This document shows, piece after piece, positions 11,520-23,014 of a stretch of 64,000 nt of DNA. The stretch is from Spirodela intermedia (lineage: Eukaryota; Streptophyta; Magnoliopsida; Alismatales; Araceae): contig LR746272.1 in NCBI GenBank assembly GCA_902729315.2, positions 10,286,327-10,350,326 on the forward strand, given 5' to 3'. A program made the position numbers and the translations under genes. Under the pieces are notes generated by a model. That model was not told the DNA's origin, did not search any database, and worked only from the letters and a program-made list of their open reading frames with translations. The stretch's first letter is position 1. Every line of letters starts with the position of its first letter.

Positions 11520-12540
11520 TTTTGGCATGATCCTGATTTATATTACTTGGGCAATGATCAAATTTTAAGGAGATGTGTTCCTGAAGAAGAATATCATAGT
11601 ATTATTAACATGTGTCATTCATCTAATTGTGGAGGTCATTTCTTTGAACGAAAAATAACTACAAAAATTTTTCAGTGTGGATTTTATTGACCTACAATCA
11701 TTAGATATTCTATAAAATTTAGTAGAACATGTATTTCATACTAATCTATAGGTAACATGAGTAAAAAAGATGAAATACCCATGAGTAACATGTTAGTAGT
11801 CGAAATTTTTGATGTATGGGGAATAGATTTCATGGGTCACTTCCCATCAATTGAAAAATATCAATATATTTTGTTTGCTATTGATTATGTGTTGAAGTCG
11901 GTGGAAGTTATTACTACTAGAACTAATGATCATAAAATCGTGATGAAATTTATGCAGGAAAATATTTTTTCGAGATTTGGATGTCCTAGAGTGATTATTA
12001 GTGATGGAGGAACACATTTTACAAATAAATATTTTAGGGAACTATTGAAAAAGAATGGAGTACACCATAAAGTAGCCACTCCATATCATCTCTAAATAAA
12101 TGGGCAAGCTGAAGTAACAAATAGGGAAATTCAAAGAATTTTGAGAAAAATAGTTGGACCAGATAAGAAAGATTGACCCACGAAATTACAAGATGTATTA
12201 TGGGCTTATATAACAGCTTATAAAAATCTCATAGGTATGTCCCCATTTCATCTCATTTTTGGAAAGCCATGTCATCTTCCTATGGATATAGAGCATAAAG
12301 CATTATGGGCTATAAAAAGTTTATGTATGGATGAAAAATCAGCTGGTGGGCATATAATTTTTCAACTACATAAACTAGAGGAGTTGAGGAATGAAGCTTA
12401 TGAAAATCGTAGAATATATAAAGAAAAAATTAAAACTTTTCATGATAAATACATTAGTAGAAAAAAAATTGATGTTGGACAAAAAGTGTGGTTATATGAT
12501 TCTAGGTTGAAATTATTCCTAGAAAAATTAAAATCAAAAT
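11520..12540 (+). pseudogene. Athila-type integrase, broken
   Basis: A zinc-binding region at about 11570-11700 (VPEEEYHSIINMCHSS, then a Cys-Gly-Gly-His pattern) precedes the core. 11757-12095 carries WGIDFMGHFP, DYVLKSVEV and GCPRVIISDGGTHF. After stops, 12237-12542 carries [20 protein letters not shown] and the basic C-terminal region ending [12 protein letters not shown]. The D,D-35-E frame is recognisable but split by several stops. Confidence 0.82.
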
Positions 12541-12544
12541 AAAA

Positions 12545-14203
12545 AGGGCCTTATGTGGTGGAAGAGACATATGATCATGGGGTTATAATGATTAAAGATC
12601 CTAAAAGTGATCATAACTTTAAGGTAAATGGACAACAGCTTAAACATTACATAGAACATGAACGCCTTGCAGAAAAAGAAATTTTATTATTAAAAGAAAT
12701 TCAAGAGTAAGATCAAGGAGTCTAGTTGGAGACATTAAATTCAGCACTACATGAGAGGCAACCCATGGTTTTTATTTCATTCTGTTTGATTTTTATTTTA
12801 TTTTTTTTAGCTCTATTTTTCTTAGAATTTCACAATACTTATTTTTGTATTTGTTTCTTCAAAAAAGTGTAGTAGGAGGAGTGTAAGATGCTCTTTAAAA
12901 ACAAGGTTGAGGTGATGCCTTTTTGAGCTTCATCATTTATGAAAATATTTTTAATGCTTAACTTTATAGATATGTATGCTTCACTTGAAAATTATATTTT
13001 CTACATATTCTATTTTGACTTTTCTGTGTCATTGAGGACAATGTCATTTTTAAGTTGGGGGGTGAAGTATTCATTATTAATTTATGCTGTAGGACGATTA
13101 AGAACATGTGTTTGTATTTAATTCAACTTAGAACAACAACTAAAAAAATAAAAATAAAATAAAATTCGGAAAAACTACAACATTTATTTTTCTGGTTTTC
13201 TGTTAAGAACAACAGACTGTCAAAAACAGCAGACAAAAAACAGCCTAAAATTGGAAATTCTAGAGACCCTTTTCTCACATTTCAATCCCCTAGACATATA
13301 TTACTAAAATTCAAAATTACAACTATAAAGATGATAGTTTTGATTTATTTTTGACAAATTTATTATGCTAAAAATAGAACTGAAAATAGAAAACAGAACT
13401 ATCAGAACTATCTAATTTATAAATTTCTTACATCATATTACATACATGAAAAATTAAATCAATTAGATTGATTGATATCAAATAGATACTAAGAAGATTA
13501 TTATTAAGTCAAAAGAATGATTTAGTAGCATGAAATATTGGAATACTCTTTGGATACATGATAGATAACATGGATTTAATTTTACTAATTTTCACTTCAT
13601 GATCTTGATGAATAGTATTTACTTGATGTAAAAATTTGATTGATCATTTGAGTTTAATGGAGATTTTTGCACCCTGATCTATAGGACTTGTGAGGAAAAA
13701 TCACTTATTTCGAAAAAAAAAAAGAGGGAGTTATGTGAAAAATCTAGAAATTAAGAGTACACATAGAGGGTGTGAGACATAATTTTTATTGTCAAAATTT
13801 GTCTACAGAAAAAACTACTTATCTACTATATATATATATAAAAGGAAGAAGTATAATGTAAACTTCAAAAATCAAGCCATAAAAAAAGAAAATTGTAGGA
13901 TCAATATTATTCTTGGATGAGTATTGATAATTGAAACATCTTGTAAATTACATCTATGAGTGAAGAAGTGATAAAGATGTGAATAAAAGAAGTGAAGTCT
14001 AAATTGTTATTCCAATGAGTGTTTAAACATTTAAGTGCTTGACATCATTCTTAAATACTTGATATAAGAATTCAAAGTATTTAAAGGTGCATCATTTCTA
14101 ATTGTATTTTTTTTCTGTATTAAAATATGATATTTGAGATTTGTAAAATTTTATTTTCATAATTCTATTGCTAAGGGACTAACAATGATTTAAGTTGGGG
14201 GTG
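12545..14203 (+). other. Noncoding 3' region of Athila-type element with two polypurine tracts
   Basis: About 1.6 kb without a convincing gene; the env-like frame of some Athila elements is not seen. TTTAAGTTGGGGGGTG occurs at about 13050 and TTAAGTTGGGGGTG at 14190-14203, directly before the 3' LTR. The second is the working polypurine tract by position. The first is an internal copy of the kind known downstream of integrase in this lineage. A related copy of this region lies on the minus strand at 25163-26640. Confidence 0.75.
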
Positions 14204-15816
14204 TGATAAGTCTTTATTATCATGAGTTAATAATTATTAAATAATATAGTTTTAGCTTTAACTTATGATAAATAGACATATTTATTTTAAAGTGTGAAAA
14301 GTAGTTTTTAGTTGATTAATGTGAATTTTTGGGTAATTATGTAATTTTATACAATTTTTATAGTCTTACTTTTGAGATAAATGAAGAACAAAAAATAAAA
14401 ATAAAAATATTGCAAAATGGGGGCTGGCCAGTCGGGCCTGTAAGTGGGTCGAAAGCATAGTCGAGGAATAGCCACGAGCAGGGGCTCGAGCAACTTGGCT
14501 TGGATTGATAGGGGCACGTGTGTGCCACTCCCCTTCCACGTCACCGGTGGCCAGCAGGTGTGGGGCAAGGAGTGGTCGTATACGCGAAAGAAGTGACTTG
14601 CCTAGAAAGCTAACATTACTATATATTTGTCTGAAAAATCGGTGCACAACTGATGTGGGACTAAACCCGCGTCACACCTTTTTCAGAAGAGGTAGGCGAC
14701 CGGTGCGGGTTCAAATCTTCTAAGAGTCAAAATTCATATATTTTTATCTAATTATCACGACTTTCCTATAGATTGCCGGTGAAGGATTAAGCAATTAGAA
14801 TCACTAGATCATTGACGAAAATCTCGTCAATGCAATTCGTAGAGCATTGCTACTAAAATTGATGAATGATTTGCGATAAAAAGATCGTGAATCCATCAAG
14901 TAAATCATCTCCGATTGATCGATGAACAAGCTGTCATCAAGAAGAGGACGATCCTTTAGGAGACGAGTCACCACCTCTTGAAAGCATACCAGATGCGATG
15001 AAAAGCCTCCTCTTGCTGTGTGGACCTAAGGATGAAGCTCCCTAACATGTGCCCCACCTCCATCCAGCTCCTCTCTGTCGAGTGATAGTCGTCGGAGAGC
15101 CGCAAAGTCGTCGTTTTTTCGCTCCGCCGAGTGACAGCCACCAGAGATGATTCGACAACCCATTTCATCAATCTCTAGACTTCGTAAGGAGATCTAGAGA
15201 TTGTCCATGTCGTCTTTGTCTAAAGAGAGCCTTCGAGGCTGTGGACACTGCACAACAATTTTCCTAAACACTCAGGATTCTGGTGCATTACCGTCGTGAC
15301 ACCAGAACTCTATTTTCCTGCTTTCAATTTACTTTACACTTCATTTAGTAATAATTTTTGTAATTTTAATTTACCAAAATATACTTTGTTCTATTATGAT
15401 TAATTCAGCTTTTACACATCTTAATTTGATTAATTAAATCATCTATAATCACTTACGTAAGAATCGTTGGGCGGAACTTTGTTTTCGCCCGATTCGTGTT
15501 CGCCAGGTGCTGACATCATCTTGATGTCTGCACCCTTATTTCCCTTTTTCGTGAATTTTAAATATATTTCCTTTTCATTTCCTAATATACAATTTATAAA
15601 AAATCATATTTATTAAGACAAATTTTGAATAATTACTAGATATTATATTACATCCTTGTGATCGACTTGGAAAATTACTACTATTTTTGGAAATTTTATT
15701 GAATTATAATTAATATATTTATTTAGAAATACTTCTAAATATCTAAAAATTCATATTTTCTAGTTTTATAAATTTTAGATTTGCGTGATTTAATATACAA
15801 CGACTAAGTCACGTCA
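14204..15816 (+). repeat. 3' LTR of Athila-type element
   Basis: 1613 bases, starting TGATAAGTCTTTATTATC and ending GTCACGTCA, collinear with the 5' LTR. It is followed directly by GACCA (15817-15821), the target-site duplication. The inner region repeats the GTGGGACTAAACCC and GGTTCAAATC motifs. Confidence 0.92.
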
Positions 15817-15821
15817 GACCA

Positions 15822-16440
15822 CACATACAAGGTCAAGCAAAAAACTTGTACGATTATGGAAGAAAATGAAAAAACTCTTTAAATTTTATTTTCTTCCCCC
15901 ATATTATGAACAAATTTTATATCAACAGTATCAAAAATGCAAACAAAGAAATAGATCAGTTTTGATTATGTTAAAGAATTTTATCATTTATCTTCTCAAA
16001 TTGACTTGAAAGAATTTATGTCATATATGATTTCAAGATTTAAAGGTGGTCTCATATGAGAAATTGAAGACAAAGTAGTTTTACAATCATTTTTCAAGCT
16101 TAATGATATTGCAATGACTATAGAGCGTGCTGAAACCTTTCTAGAGAAAGGAAAAATAAAAATTTGAAATTTTAGAAGTCAGAATTCAACTCTTCAATTA
16201 GATAGAGGAAGATTTATTGTTATTTCTTCTAGACCATATAATAGACGATTGAATCAAAGTTCAATCAGATCAAGTAGAGCAAATCTTTTTGCTCAAGTCT
16301 CGACTAACAAAAATCTTTATACTCCTAATGTCATTCTTAAATGCTACATGTGTGGAAAAAGTGAACATAAATCAAATATATATACTAAATGTGGCACAGT
16401 AAACTTGCATACTCTATCAAAGACGAATAAAAATATGAAC
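15822..16440 (+). pseudogene. gag of outer element, 3' part
   Basis: This continues the gag interrupted at 5718. It has a long aromatic and charged region with stops, then about 16200-16440 a basic Ser/Arg/Asn-rich tail with CYMCGKSEH, a zinc-knuckle remnant whose last Cys is replaced. Joining it to 5235-5718 across the duplicated GACCA restores one collinear gag region, which supports the nested order. Confidence 0.7.
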
Positions 16441-16559
16441 TAAAAATTAAAGGTGAGGTAGAAGAAAATTTTATTGAATTTGATATTAAAGATACACTAT
16501 CACATTCACTTGTAGTCAAAAGATTAATGTATTCACCAAAAAGAGAAGAAGACCCATAG

Positions 16560-19500
16560 TGCTATAACATTTTCAAAACAAGATGCACTGTGAATTCTAA
16601 GATATGTGATATAATCATTGATAGTGACAACAATGAGAATATCGTATCTTTTGTGATGCTTAAAAAATTAGGTTTGTAGACAAACCCACACCCTCATCCA
16701 TATCGAATTGGTTGAATCAAGAAAGAAATAGAAACTAAAGTTTCAGATACGTGTTTAATCAAATTTTCAATTGATAAGATTTATTATGATGACGTGCAAT
16801 GTAATGTTGTTGAGATGGATGCTTGTCATATGATATTAGGTAGACCATGATAGTTTGATATTAATGCTACACACCATGACAAGGAAAATACTTACATTTT
16901 TTATAGAAATGATAAAAAAATGTTTTAGCTCTAATGCAAGATAGTAATTTTAGCGAAGGAGAGAAGGAGAAAAGAAAAATAACACTCATCAATTAGACAA
17001 AGTTTCTTAAAGAGTTTGATATTAATACTAAATTATCTATTATTATTCAAAAACTTGATTCAAATATCAAAATAGCTTATGTGATATCAAAAATTGTTGA
17101 AAGTCTCTTATCTGATTTGTCTGTACTTAAAGAACTATCTACTCATCTTCCAACAATGTGAGATGTACAACATCATATTGACTTTAAACTATAAGTTTGC
17201 CTAACCTTTTGTATGAAGGATGACTCTACAAGAAAATCAAATTCTTCAAGAACAAGTTGAAGGGTTATTGAATAAAAGATTGATAAGAGAAAGTATGAGC
17301 TCATGTTCTATGTCTACTCTACTTGTTCCAAAGAAAGATAGAAGTTGGTAGATGTGTGTTGACATTAGAGCTATCAACGAGATAATAGTTAAGTATATAT
17401 TCTTAATTCCACACCTAAATGACATGTTAAATATGCTTTGTGACTCTAAAATTTTCCCAAAAGTTGATTTAAAGAGAAAATATCATCAAATCTGAATTCG
17501 ATCAAGAGATGAATGGAAGACTACATTTAAAACTAAGACATGTCTTTATGAATGATTAATTATGCCTTTTAACTTATCCAACACCCCTAGTACCTTTATG
17601 AGAGTGATGAATCAAGTTTTGAAACCTTTTATTCGTAAATTTGTTGTTGTTTATTTTGATGACATTCTTATTTATAGTACTATAGAAGATGAACACTTAA
17701 AACATCTTAGATCAATGTTCAAAATATTACAACAGAATAAATTATACAATAACTTGAAGAAATGTGACTTCATGACTACTAATTTATTATTCTTGAGATA
17801 TGTTATAAGCGTAGATGGTATAAAAGTAAATGAAGAAAAGGTTAGAGCCATCGAAGATTAGTCAACACTAACCACAATTCATCAAGTTTCGAGTTTTTAT
17901 GGGTTGGCATCACTTTATGTAAAATTCATTCGAAATTTTAGCTCAACAATGTCTCATGTTACTGTGTCTATGAAAAATGATCATTTTAAATAGACTAATG
18001 AAGTTATTAAAAGTTTTATCATGATAAAAGAGAAATTATGTTCTACTTCTATTTTAGTCCTACCAAATTTTGATAAACTATTTGAAGTAGAATCTAATGC
18101 ATCAATAGTTGGCATTAGAGATGTACTATCACAAAAAGGTTGGCCAATAATATTTTTTAGTAAAAAACTTTGAGGCAAGAAAAAAATAGACAACATATAA
18201 ACTAAAATTTTATGTCGTGGTTCATGTTTTATAAATATGAGAACATTATTTTGATTTAATGAGAGTTTATTTTATATATTGATCATCAAGATCTTAAATC
18301 AGTAAATAGTCAAACTTTTATCAATAGAATTCATGTTAGATGGATCTCTTTCATTCAACATCTTACTTTTGTTATTTAACACAAGTCAAGAAAACTAAAT
18401 TGAGTTGCAAATACTCTTAATAGAAAAATAATACGTTTGGTGAACATGTGCGCTAAAATCACAAGATTTAATTATCTCAAGGAATTATACATAGATGATA
18501 ATGATTTTTCTCAACAATATGACTTATATGTCAAGAATAACAACTAAGGATTTTCACCTACAAGATGGTTTTTTATTTCAAGGAACACAGTTATGTATTC
18601 CTTACAACTTTTTAAGAGAGAAACTATTATGAGAATTACACTCTTCTGGTTTAGTGGGACACCTTGGTCAAGATAAGACCTTATAGCCAATTGAAGAGTG
18701 ATATTATTAGCCTAAACTAAAGAAAAATATAAAAAAAATTATTCGTAAATGTTAGGTTTGTCAAACCTACAAGGGACAAAGTCAAAATACTAGACTATAT
18801 ACTCTATTACCTATTCCACAATGTCTATGGGTTGATATTTCAATGGATTTTATATTAGGTATGCCGCAAACACAGAGAGGAGTTGACTCAGTTTTTGTGG
18901 TCATTGATACATTTTTAAAAATGACACACTTTATCGCATGTAAGAAGACAAATGATGCAAGTCAAGTAGCCAACCACTTTTTTAAAGAAATTATTCATCT
19001 ATATAGAATTCCTGAGTCAATTAACTCTGACAAAGATTCTAAGTTTATATCTCACTTCTAGTGAACTCTTTGGAAGAGGTTTGACACATTTTTAAAATTC
19101 AATAGTACTAGTCACCTATAAATTGATGACCAAACTAAAGTTGTGAATAGAACTCTAGGTAATTTGATTCATTGTATTTCAAGAGAAAAGTCAAAATAAT
19201 AGGATTATGCTTTGGCACAAGTAGAGTTTGCATATAACTCGATGATTAATCATTCGACTAAACAATCTCTATTTTAAGTGGTATATTATTTTCCTCTAAT
19301 AATTTTATTAGATTTATTACAAATACCAAGATTAGTTGGAACTAATATTACTACAAATAATTATATCAAAACATTTCATGAAGATGTGATACATAATCTC
19401 ACAACCAATTATGAGAAATATAAAGCGACAACATATAAGAAAAGAAGAAAGAAGATATTTGAAATTGGAGATAGAGTGATGAGGTACCTTCGTAAAGAAG

Positions 19501-19600
19501 GATTCCTAGTAGGTAGCTATAATAAGTTGAAGTCAAAGAAATATGGATGATATCAAGTTCTATAGAAAATTAATAACAATACATACCTCATTGAACTCCC
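16560..19600 (+). pseudogene. pol of outer Ty3/gypsy element (PR, RT, RNase H, INT), broken
   Basis: Protease at about 16600-16860, ending in MILGRP. RT at about 17215-17870 with [18 protein letters not shown] and [12 protein letters not shown]; here the two catalytic Asp are intact. RNase H at about 17990-18420. Integrase zinc region at about 18620-18780 (a histidine pair, then CQTC-like) and core at 18843-19180 ([37 protein letters not shown], then INSDKDSKF). The C-terminal region at 19278-19550 contains KTFHEDVIHNL and GDRVMRYLRKEGF. Many stops interrupt the frames. Confidence 0.85.
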
Positions 19601-19706
19601 ACCAAATATGACTATTTCACCCACATCAATGTTAGTGATATATATGAGTACTATGATGATTCAAATTAAGACTAAAGACGAGTTTTCTTGAAAGATGAGA
19701 AATTAT

Positions 19707-20417
19707 TGATGTAGCCTAAGACACAAGTTGAAGTGTCAACTTTGAATTTGGGCCTACTTATTCTAAATTTAGGTCATAAAGTGAAAAGTGCAAGAAAAGC
19801 AGCCCACATATGTCACCAGTAGATTAGAGGTCCGAATTTGGGCCCACTTTATATCATTTCACTTCTAGAAAGTACTTTATGTTTCATTCCTTCTAAAGAG
19901 ACTTTTAAAGTTCAATATATACCTAAGATCTGTTCAAGATCTCTGCCTATCAGATTTTGTACCTAAGATCTATTCAAGATCTTTGACTATTAGATTTTGT
20001 ACCTAAGATCTTATTTAGGATATGTAACTATCATAGTCTATTTTAGGTCATGTTAGAGTATTTTTAAATAATCTATCTAAGATTTCAATCTGTCAGAGTC
20101 TATTTTAGGTCATTTCAGAGTTAGTCAAACTTTGTCCCCATGATTTGTTAGGATTCTCCTTTTGAAGAATGCCCAACCTCCTTTCTAAGCCTATATTAAG
20201 GCCCCCATTGTAATTTGAGGTACTCACTTTTTTAGTTGAATCAATTTTTTCTACTATGAGAACCTTTCCCTCTTACTTGTAGATTTAGGCATCCCTTGTG
20301 GATTCAAAGGTTGAAGACTCCGAATATGTGGATTTAGAGGCAGGTTTCTTTCCTAAGATTGAAGTTTTCTAAATTCAAGCCCATATCTTGTTTATCTTCC
20401 GCATTACTATTGCATCA
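19707..20417 (+). repeat. 3' LTR of outer Ty3/gypsy element
   Basis: 711 bases, starting TGATGTAGCCTAAGAC and ending TTGCATCA, followed by AAATG (20418-20422), the target duplication. It is 49 bases longer than the 5' LTR. This is chiefly because a unit of about 45 bases (CCTAAGATCT...AGATTTTGTA) is present twice at about 19920-20005. The purine-rich AAAGATGAGAAATTAT before it is the likely polypurine tract. Confidence 0.92.
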
Positions 20418-21155
20418 AAATGTCTTCTCAAAGTCTCTTGAGATATGATATTTCTAATATATTTTCTGCAACCTCATTAGCTATTAATGTCATCGTCTCA
20501 AATTCTTCACAATATTCAACTAATGTTTCCTTCTATTTGATCTCTAAGAATTTCATACATGTTGAACCTACTTTCAGAGCACCAAATTGCTCTTGGACAA
20601 CACTCTTCAAGTGCCACCAGTTACATAATGGATCTCTTCAATCTTCTCATTTAAACCACCTCAAGACATGTCCCTCCAAACTAAGATCAATCATCCACAA
20701 TTTGTCATCTTGATATATCTCAACTTGATATATCCACCCTTAGATCATCCTCACTAAATGTTGGCATGTTTATTCTTCTCTCTTTGTACCTTGAGTCGAG
20801 ATTTACAGGTTGTTGGAGTCCTATGGCATTTGGAGGATGTCTTGATTTGTCAAAATACTCATGTTCTACCTCTTCAATAGAAATCTGAACTTTACCACAG
20901 AGTTGAGATTCATCAAAATACTTCTAGTTCTCTAGAAATTGGTGTTGAGGGATTATAGAATTTTTCTTTATTTTCTCTAAAGATTGCTCAATGGAAATGA
21001 GTTGTTGTCTGATTTCCATCATCTCTTTGGTGTTATAGCTTGAATGGCAATAGATTGTTGAAAATCTTATTTGATCTCTTCAAATTTCCTTTCGAATGAT
21101 TTAAATCATCCATCACCTATTTTTGGAGGCATCATAACTACTCTGATACTAAAAT
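20418..21155 (-). mobile_element. Ty3/gypsy element R1, right part (gag and PBS)
   Basis: Read on the minus strand from 21155 this contains a primer-binding site, then a gag with an N-terminal glutamine-rich helix, NLDSRYKERRINMPTF, and a capsid segment with LVALEECCPRAIW. Stops and shifts interrupt it. It is continuous with 2480-4532 once the outer element and one AAATG are removed. Confidence 0.7.
21130..21155 (-). promoter_or_regulatory. Primer-binding site of R1
   Basis: On the minus strand the LTR end is followed by TAGTATCAGAGTAG, similar to the TGGTATCAGAGC complement of initiator tRNA-Met. This fixes the orientation of R1 as minus strand. Confidence 0.65.
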
Positions 21156-21597
21156 TGATCGAGCCCCACTCACACTAGGCTCAAGATCTTCATGGTTAGC
21201 ACAAGTAGAGCAATAAATTTCTTCTTCCTTCTAGAAAATAGAGAAGATATAGAGAAGTTCTCTCAAATGAAAAACTACAAGAATCAAGAACATAAAGTTA
21301 AGACTAAGAGAGATACAAGAGAGGCCTAAAGGTTCTAAACATATACCTTTTCCCCCCTCCCCTCTGAGGTCGTGCCACTCTATTTATTGTATCGGCTTCT
21401 CCTTCAAAAATCTTCATTATCCATGATGAAGGCAATTATGGCCGTTATATGTATTTTTGGCCCCCCTAAGAAGGCCCAAGAGTGTAAAGCCTACTTGATC
21501 CAGGCCCTTGTGAGCTGGGCCTTACTTATTAAGAGCCTATTGAATCATGTCCTTTGAGCCCATTAGGGCTTGGGCCTATTTTCTGGATGTTTTAACA
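21156..21597 (-). repeat. 5' LTR of R1
   Basis: About 442 bases on the minus strand, starting TGTTAAAACATCC and ending TCGATCA just before the PBS. It abuts the CIP1-like fragment at 21597, so R1 inserted into or beside that duplicated gene. The 3' LTR partner is not found on the left, so the boundaries rest on TG...CA ends, PBS position and homology on the right. Confidence 0.6.
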
Positions 21598-21988
21598 ATC
21601 TTCTACTTTGTCTTTTTCTCGACGAATCAATTGTCCTCTTGTGGATCTCTTCCTTGTCCGTGAATTCCGTTTTGGTTATATTAAGCTTTTGATTGGATAG
21701 ATGGATCTGGACTTCTAAGTTTTGAACGTCTCCATTCAGCTTCATCACCTCCTTGTCCAATTCCGCTTTCTCTGATTCAGAGAATTTAAGCTTCTCAACC
21801 ACTTCTTTCAAGTTATCCTCCAGTCTATTCAACTGTAGTTTCTGTTACATTCCCTGCATCGACAGAATTATCTCCTCCTTTTCTCCTGCTTGACAATCCT
21901 CCCCTGTGCAGCCTCAAGATCCTTGGAAGACTAGGAGTTGAACTCTCAAGAAGCTTATAGTTTGTAGACAACTCATCCAGATTATCCT
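21597..21988 (-). pseudogene. CIP1-like gene fragment
   Basis: Matches about 31676-32078 of the CIP1-like gene, part of the C-terminal coiled coil (LKFSESEKAELDKE, MKLNGDVQNLEVQI). It has small deletions and frame changes, for example around 21840-21960 where a glutamate/lysine-rich stretch is shifted. The rest of the coding region is gone: the left end is cut at the R1 LTR and the right end joins directly to sequence that lies beyond the stop codon in the intact gene. It is a relic of a former [GH3 + CIP1-like] unit. Confidence 0.85.
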
Positions 21989-22370
21989 AGAATACTTTTT
22001 ACATTATTTGGAAAATTACTTGTTCCTGATAAAATATTATCACATGGTTTGAGTGGAATAGTGAAACAAATAAAAATGGGTCACCTAATAATCATGAAAT
22101 CGTCATCAACATCTCAGTCCAAGCCCAAGCCCAAGTAGTTGCTGAATAATCATGGCCAACAAATAATGCGTCAAATAAATACCAAGATATGACAAAGCTA
22201 GTCTTCCAGGTCTTGATGTATCTACTTCGGAGGCCAAGATAGCTCATGGGATCTCACAGAAGACCTCCATAGCTGCACCAACCTCTCCCTACAGCTTTTT
22301 TTACAAGTAAACAGATCAAGAAATGTAACCAGCAGCTAAAAGATACGGCAGGACGGAGACAAAAGAATGG
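21989..22370. repeat. Copy of the 3' flank of the CIP1-like gene
   Basis: Collinear with about 30710-31120, which holds the region downstream of the CIP1-like stop codon. Shared marks include TCAACATCTCAGTCCAAGCC, the ATAGCTCATGGGATCTCACA stretch and the run of T before AGTAAACAGATC. It links the CIP1-like fragment to GH3 copy B in the same order as the duplicated unit. Confidence 0.85.
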
Positions 22371-22561
22371 ACAAACTTTCCTTACATCGACCTTCTTATG
22401 ATCGCCATGTAGCATAGCTTTAACACGATGAATCTACACAATGTCCAATGACTGCAATAAATGGCTTGATGGTGGGCCTGACGGTGGGAAAGTGTCGACC
22501 TCGATGATGAGCCGACGGCACACGTGCTTGTAGTCGTTATAGCATCCCTGCGACGGCCGAC
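22371..22561. repeat. 3' flank of GH3 copy B
   Basis: Similar to about 27195-27404 beside copy C (GACTGCAATAAATGGC and the region of GACGGTGGGAA), so it is the probable 3' untranslated and downstream region of GH3. The AATAAA inside GCAATAAATGG lies on the plus strand and is not a signal for the minus-strand gene. Confidence 0.6.
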
Positions 22562-22951
22562 TCAGTTGTAGGCCGCACTGAAGAAGCTCTCGCCGACGTT
22601 GTCGCAAAGGATGCAGAGGACCGACACATTGGAGGCGCCGACGAAGCGCGGATTCTTGAACTGGCCAGTGGATGCGCCTTGGTTGATGTAGTGCTCGAGG
22701 ACCTCGTGGAAGGTGCCTTGCCGGACAATGTGGAGCTCCAGTGGGGCGATGCCCTTCGTCTTCCTCGAGGTCATGTAACCGGCGTCTACGAAGGAGCGGT
22801 CCATGCAGTCTGCACAGCTGCGGAGGACGCTCTCCCTGGCCTCGCCGCTGAGCGGTTCCGCATGTTAGTATTTAATGCAAAAAAGAGGATATTGTTTCAT
22901 CCTTATTTAGCGGGCCAAAAAGGGTGCTGGCCCACATGAGATAGTTAAGTA

Positions 22952-23014
<63 letters not shown>

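Larger units (their letters stand above)
5719..15816 (+). mobile_element. Inner Athila-type Ty3/gypsy retrotransposon, 10.1 kb, inserted in the outer element
   Basis: LTRs 5719-7332 and 14204-15816 bound it. GACCA (5714-5718) is repeated at 15817-15821 as the target-site duplication. The primer-binding site TGGCGCCGTTGTC is the tRNA-Asp type known for Athila/Tat elements. Internal order: gag (about 7690-8940), protease-like (9430-9720), RT (10130-10870), RNase H (10900-11260) and integrase (11590-12540). A noncoding 3' region of 1.6 kb and a polypurine tract follow. All genes carry many stops. Only the LTR ends, PBS and PPT are well kept. Confidence 0.92.
4533..20417 (+). mobile_element. Outer Ty3/gypsy LTR retrotransposon, decayed and interrupted
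   Basis: Bounded by LTRs 4533-5194 and 19707-20417 and flanked by AAATG on both sides. Without the nested element (5719-15821) it would be about 5.8 kb. Order on the plus strand: gag (5235-5718, resumed at 15822-16440), protease, RT, RNase H and integrase. All frames carry stops and shifts. Gag includes a GGAS(T)WW-like patch before the insertion point and a CCHC knuckle (CYMCGKSEH) whose last Cys is lost. It is inserted in R1. No chromodomain is evident after the integrase. Confidence 0.9.

Noticed and set aside
12545-14203. Env-like gene in the Athila-type element
   Set aside because: Only short frames without a signal or transmembrane pattern; best described as the noncoding 3' region.
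19278-19706. Chromodomain at the end of the outer element's integrase
   Set aside because: The frames after the integrase C-terminal region show no aromatic cage or usual pattern; the sequence is too decayed to assign a chromovirus lineage.
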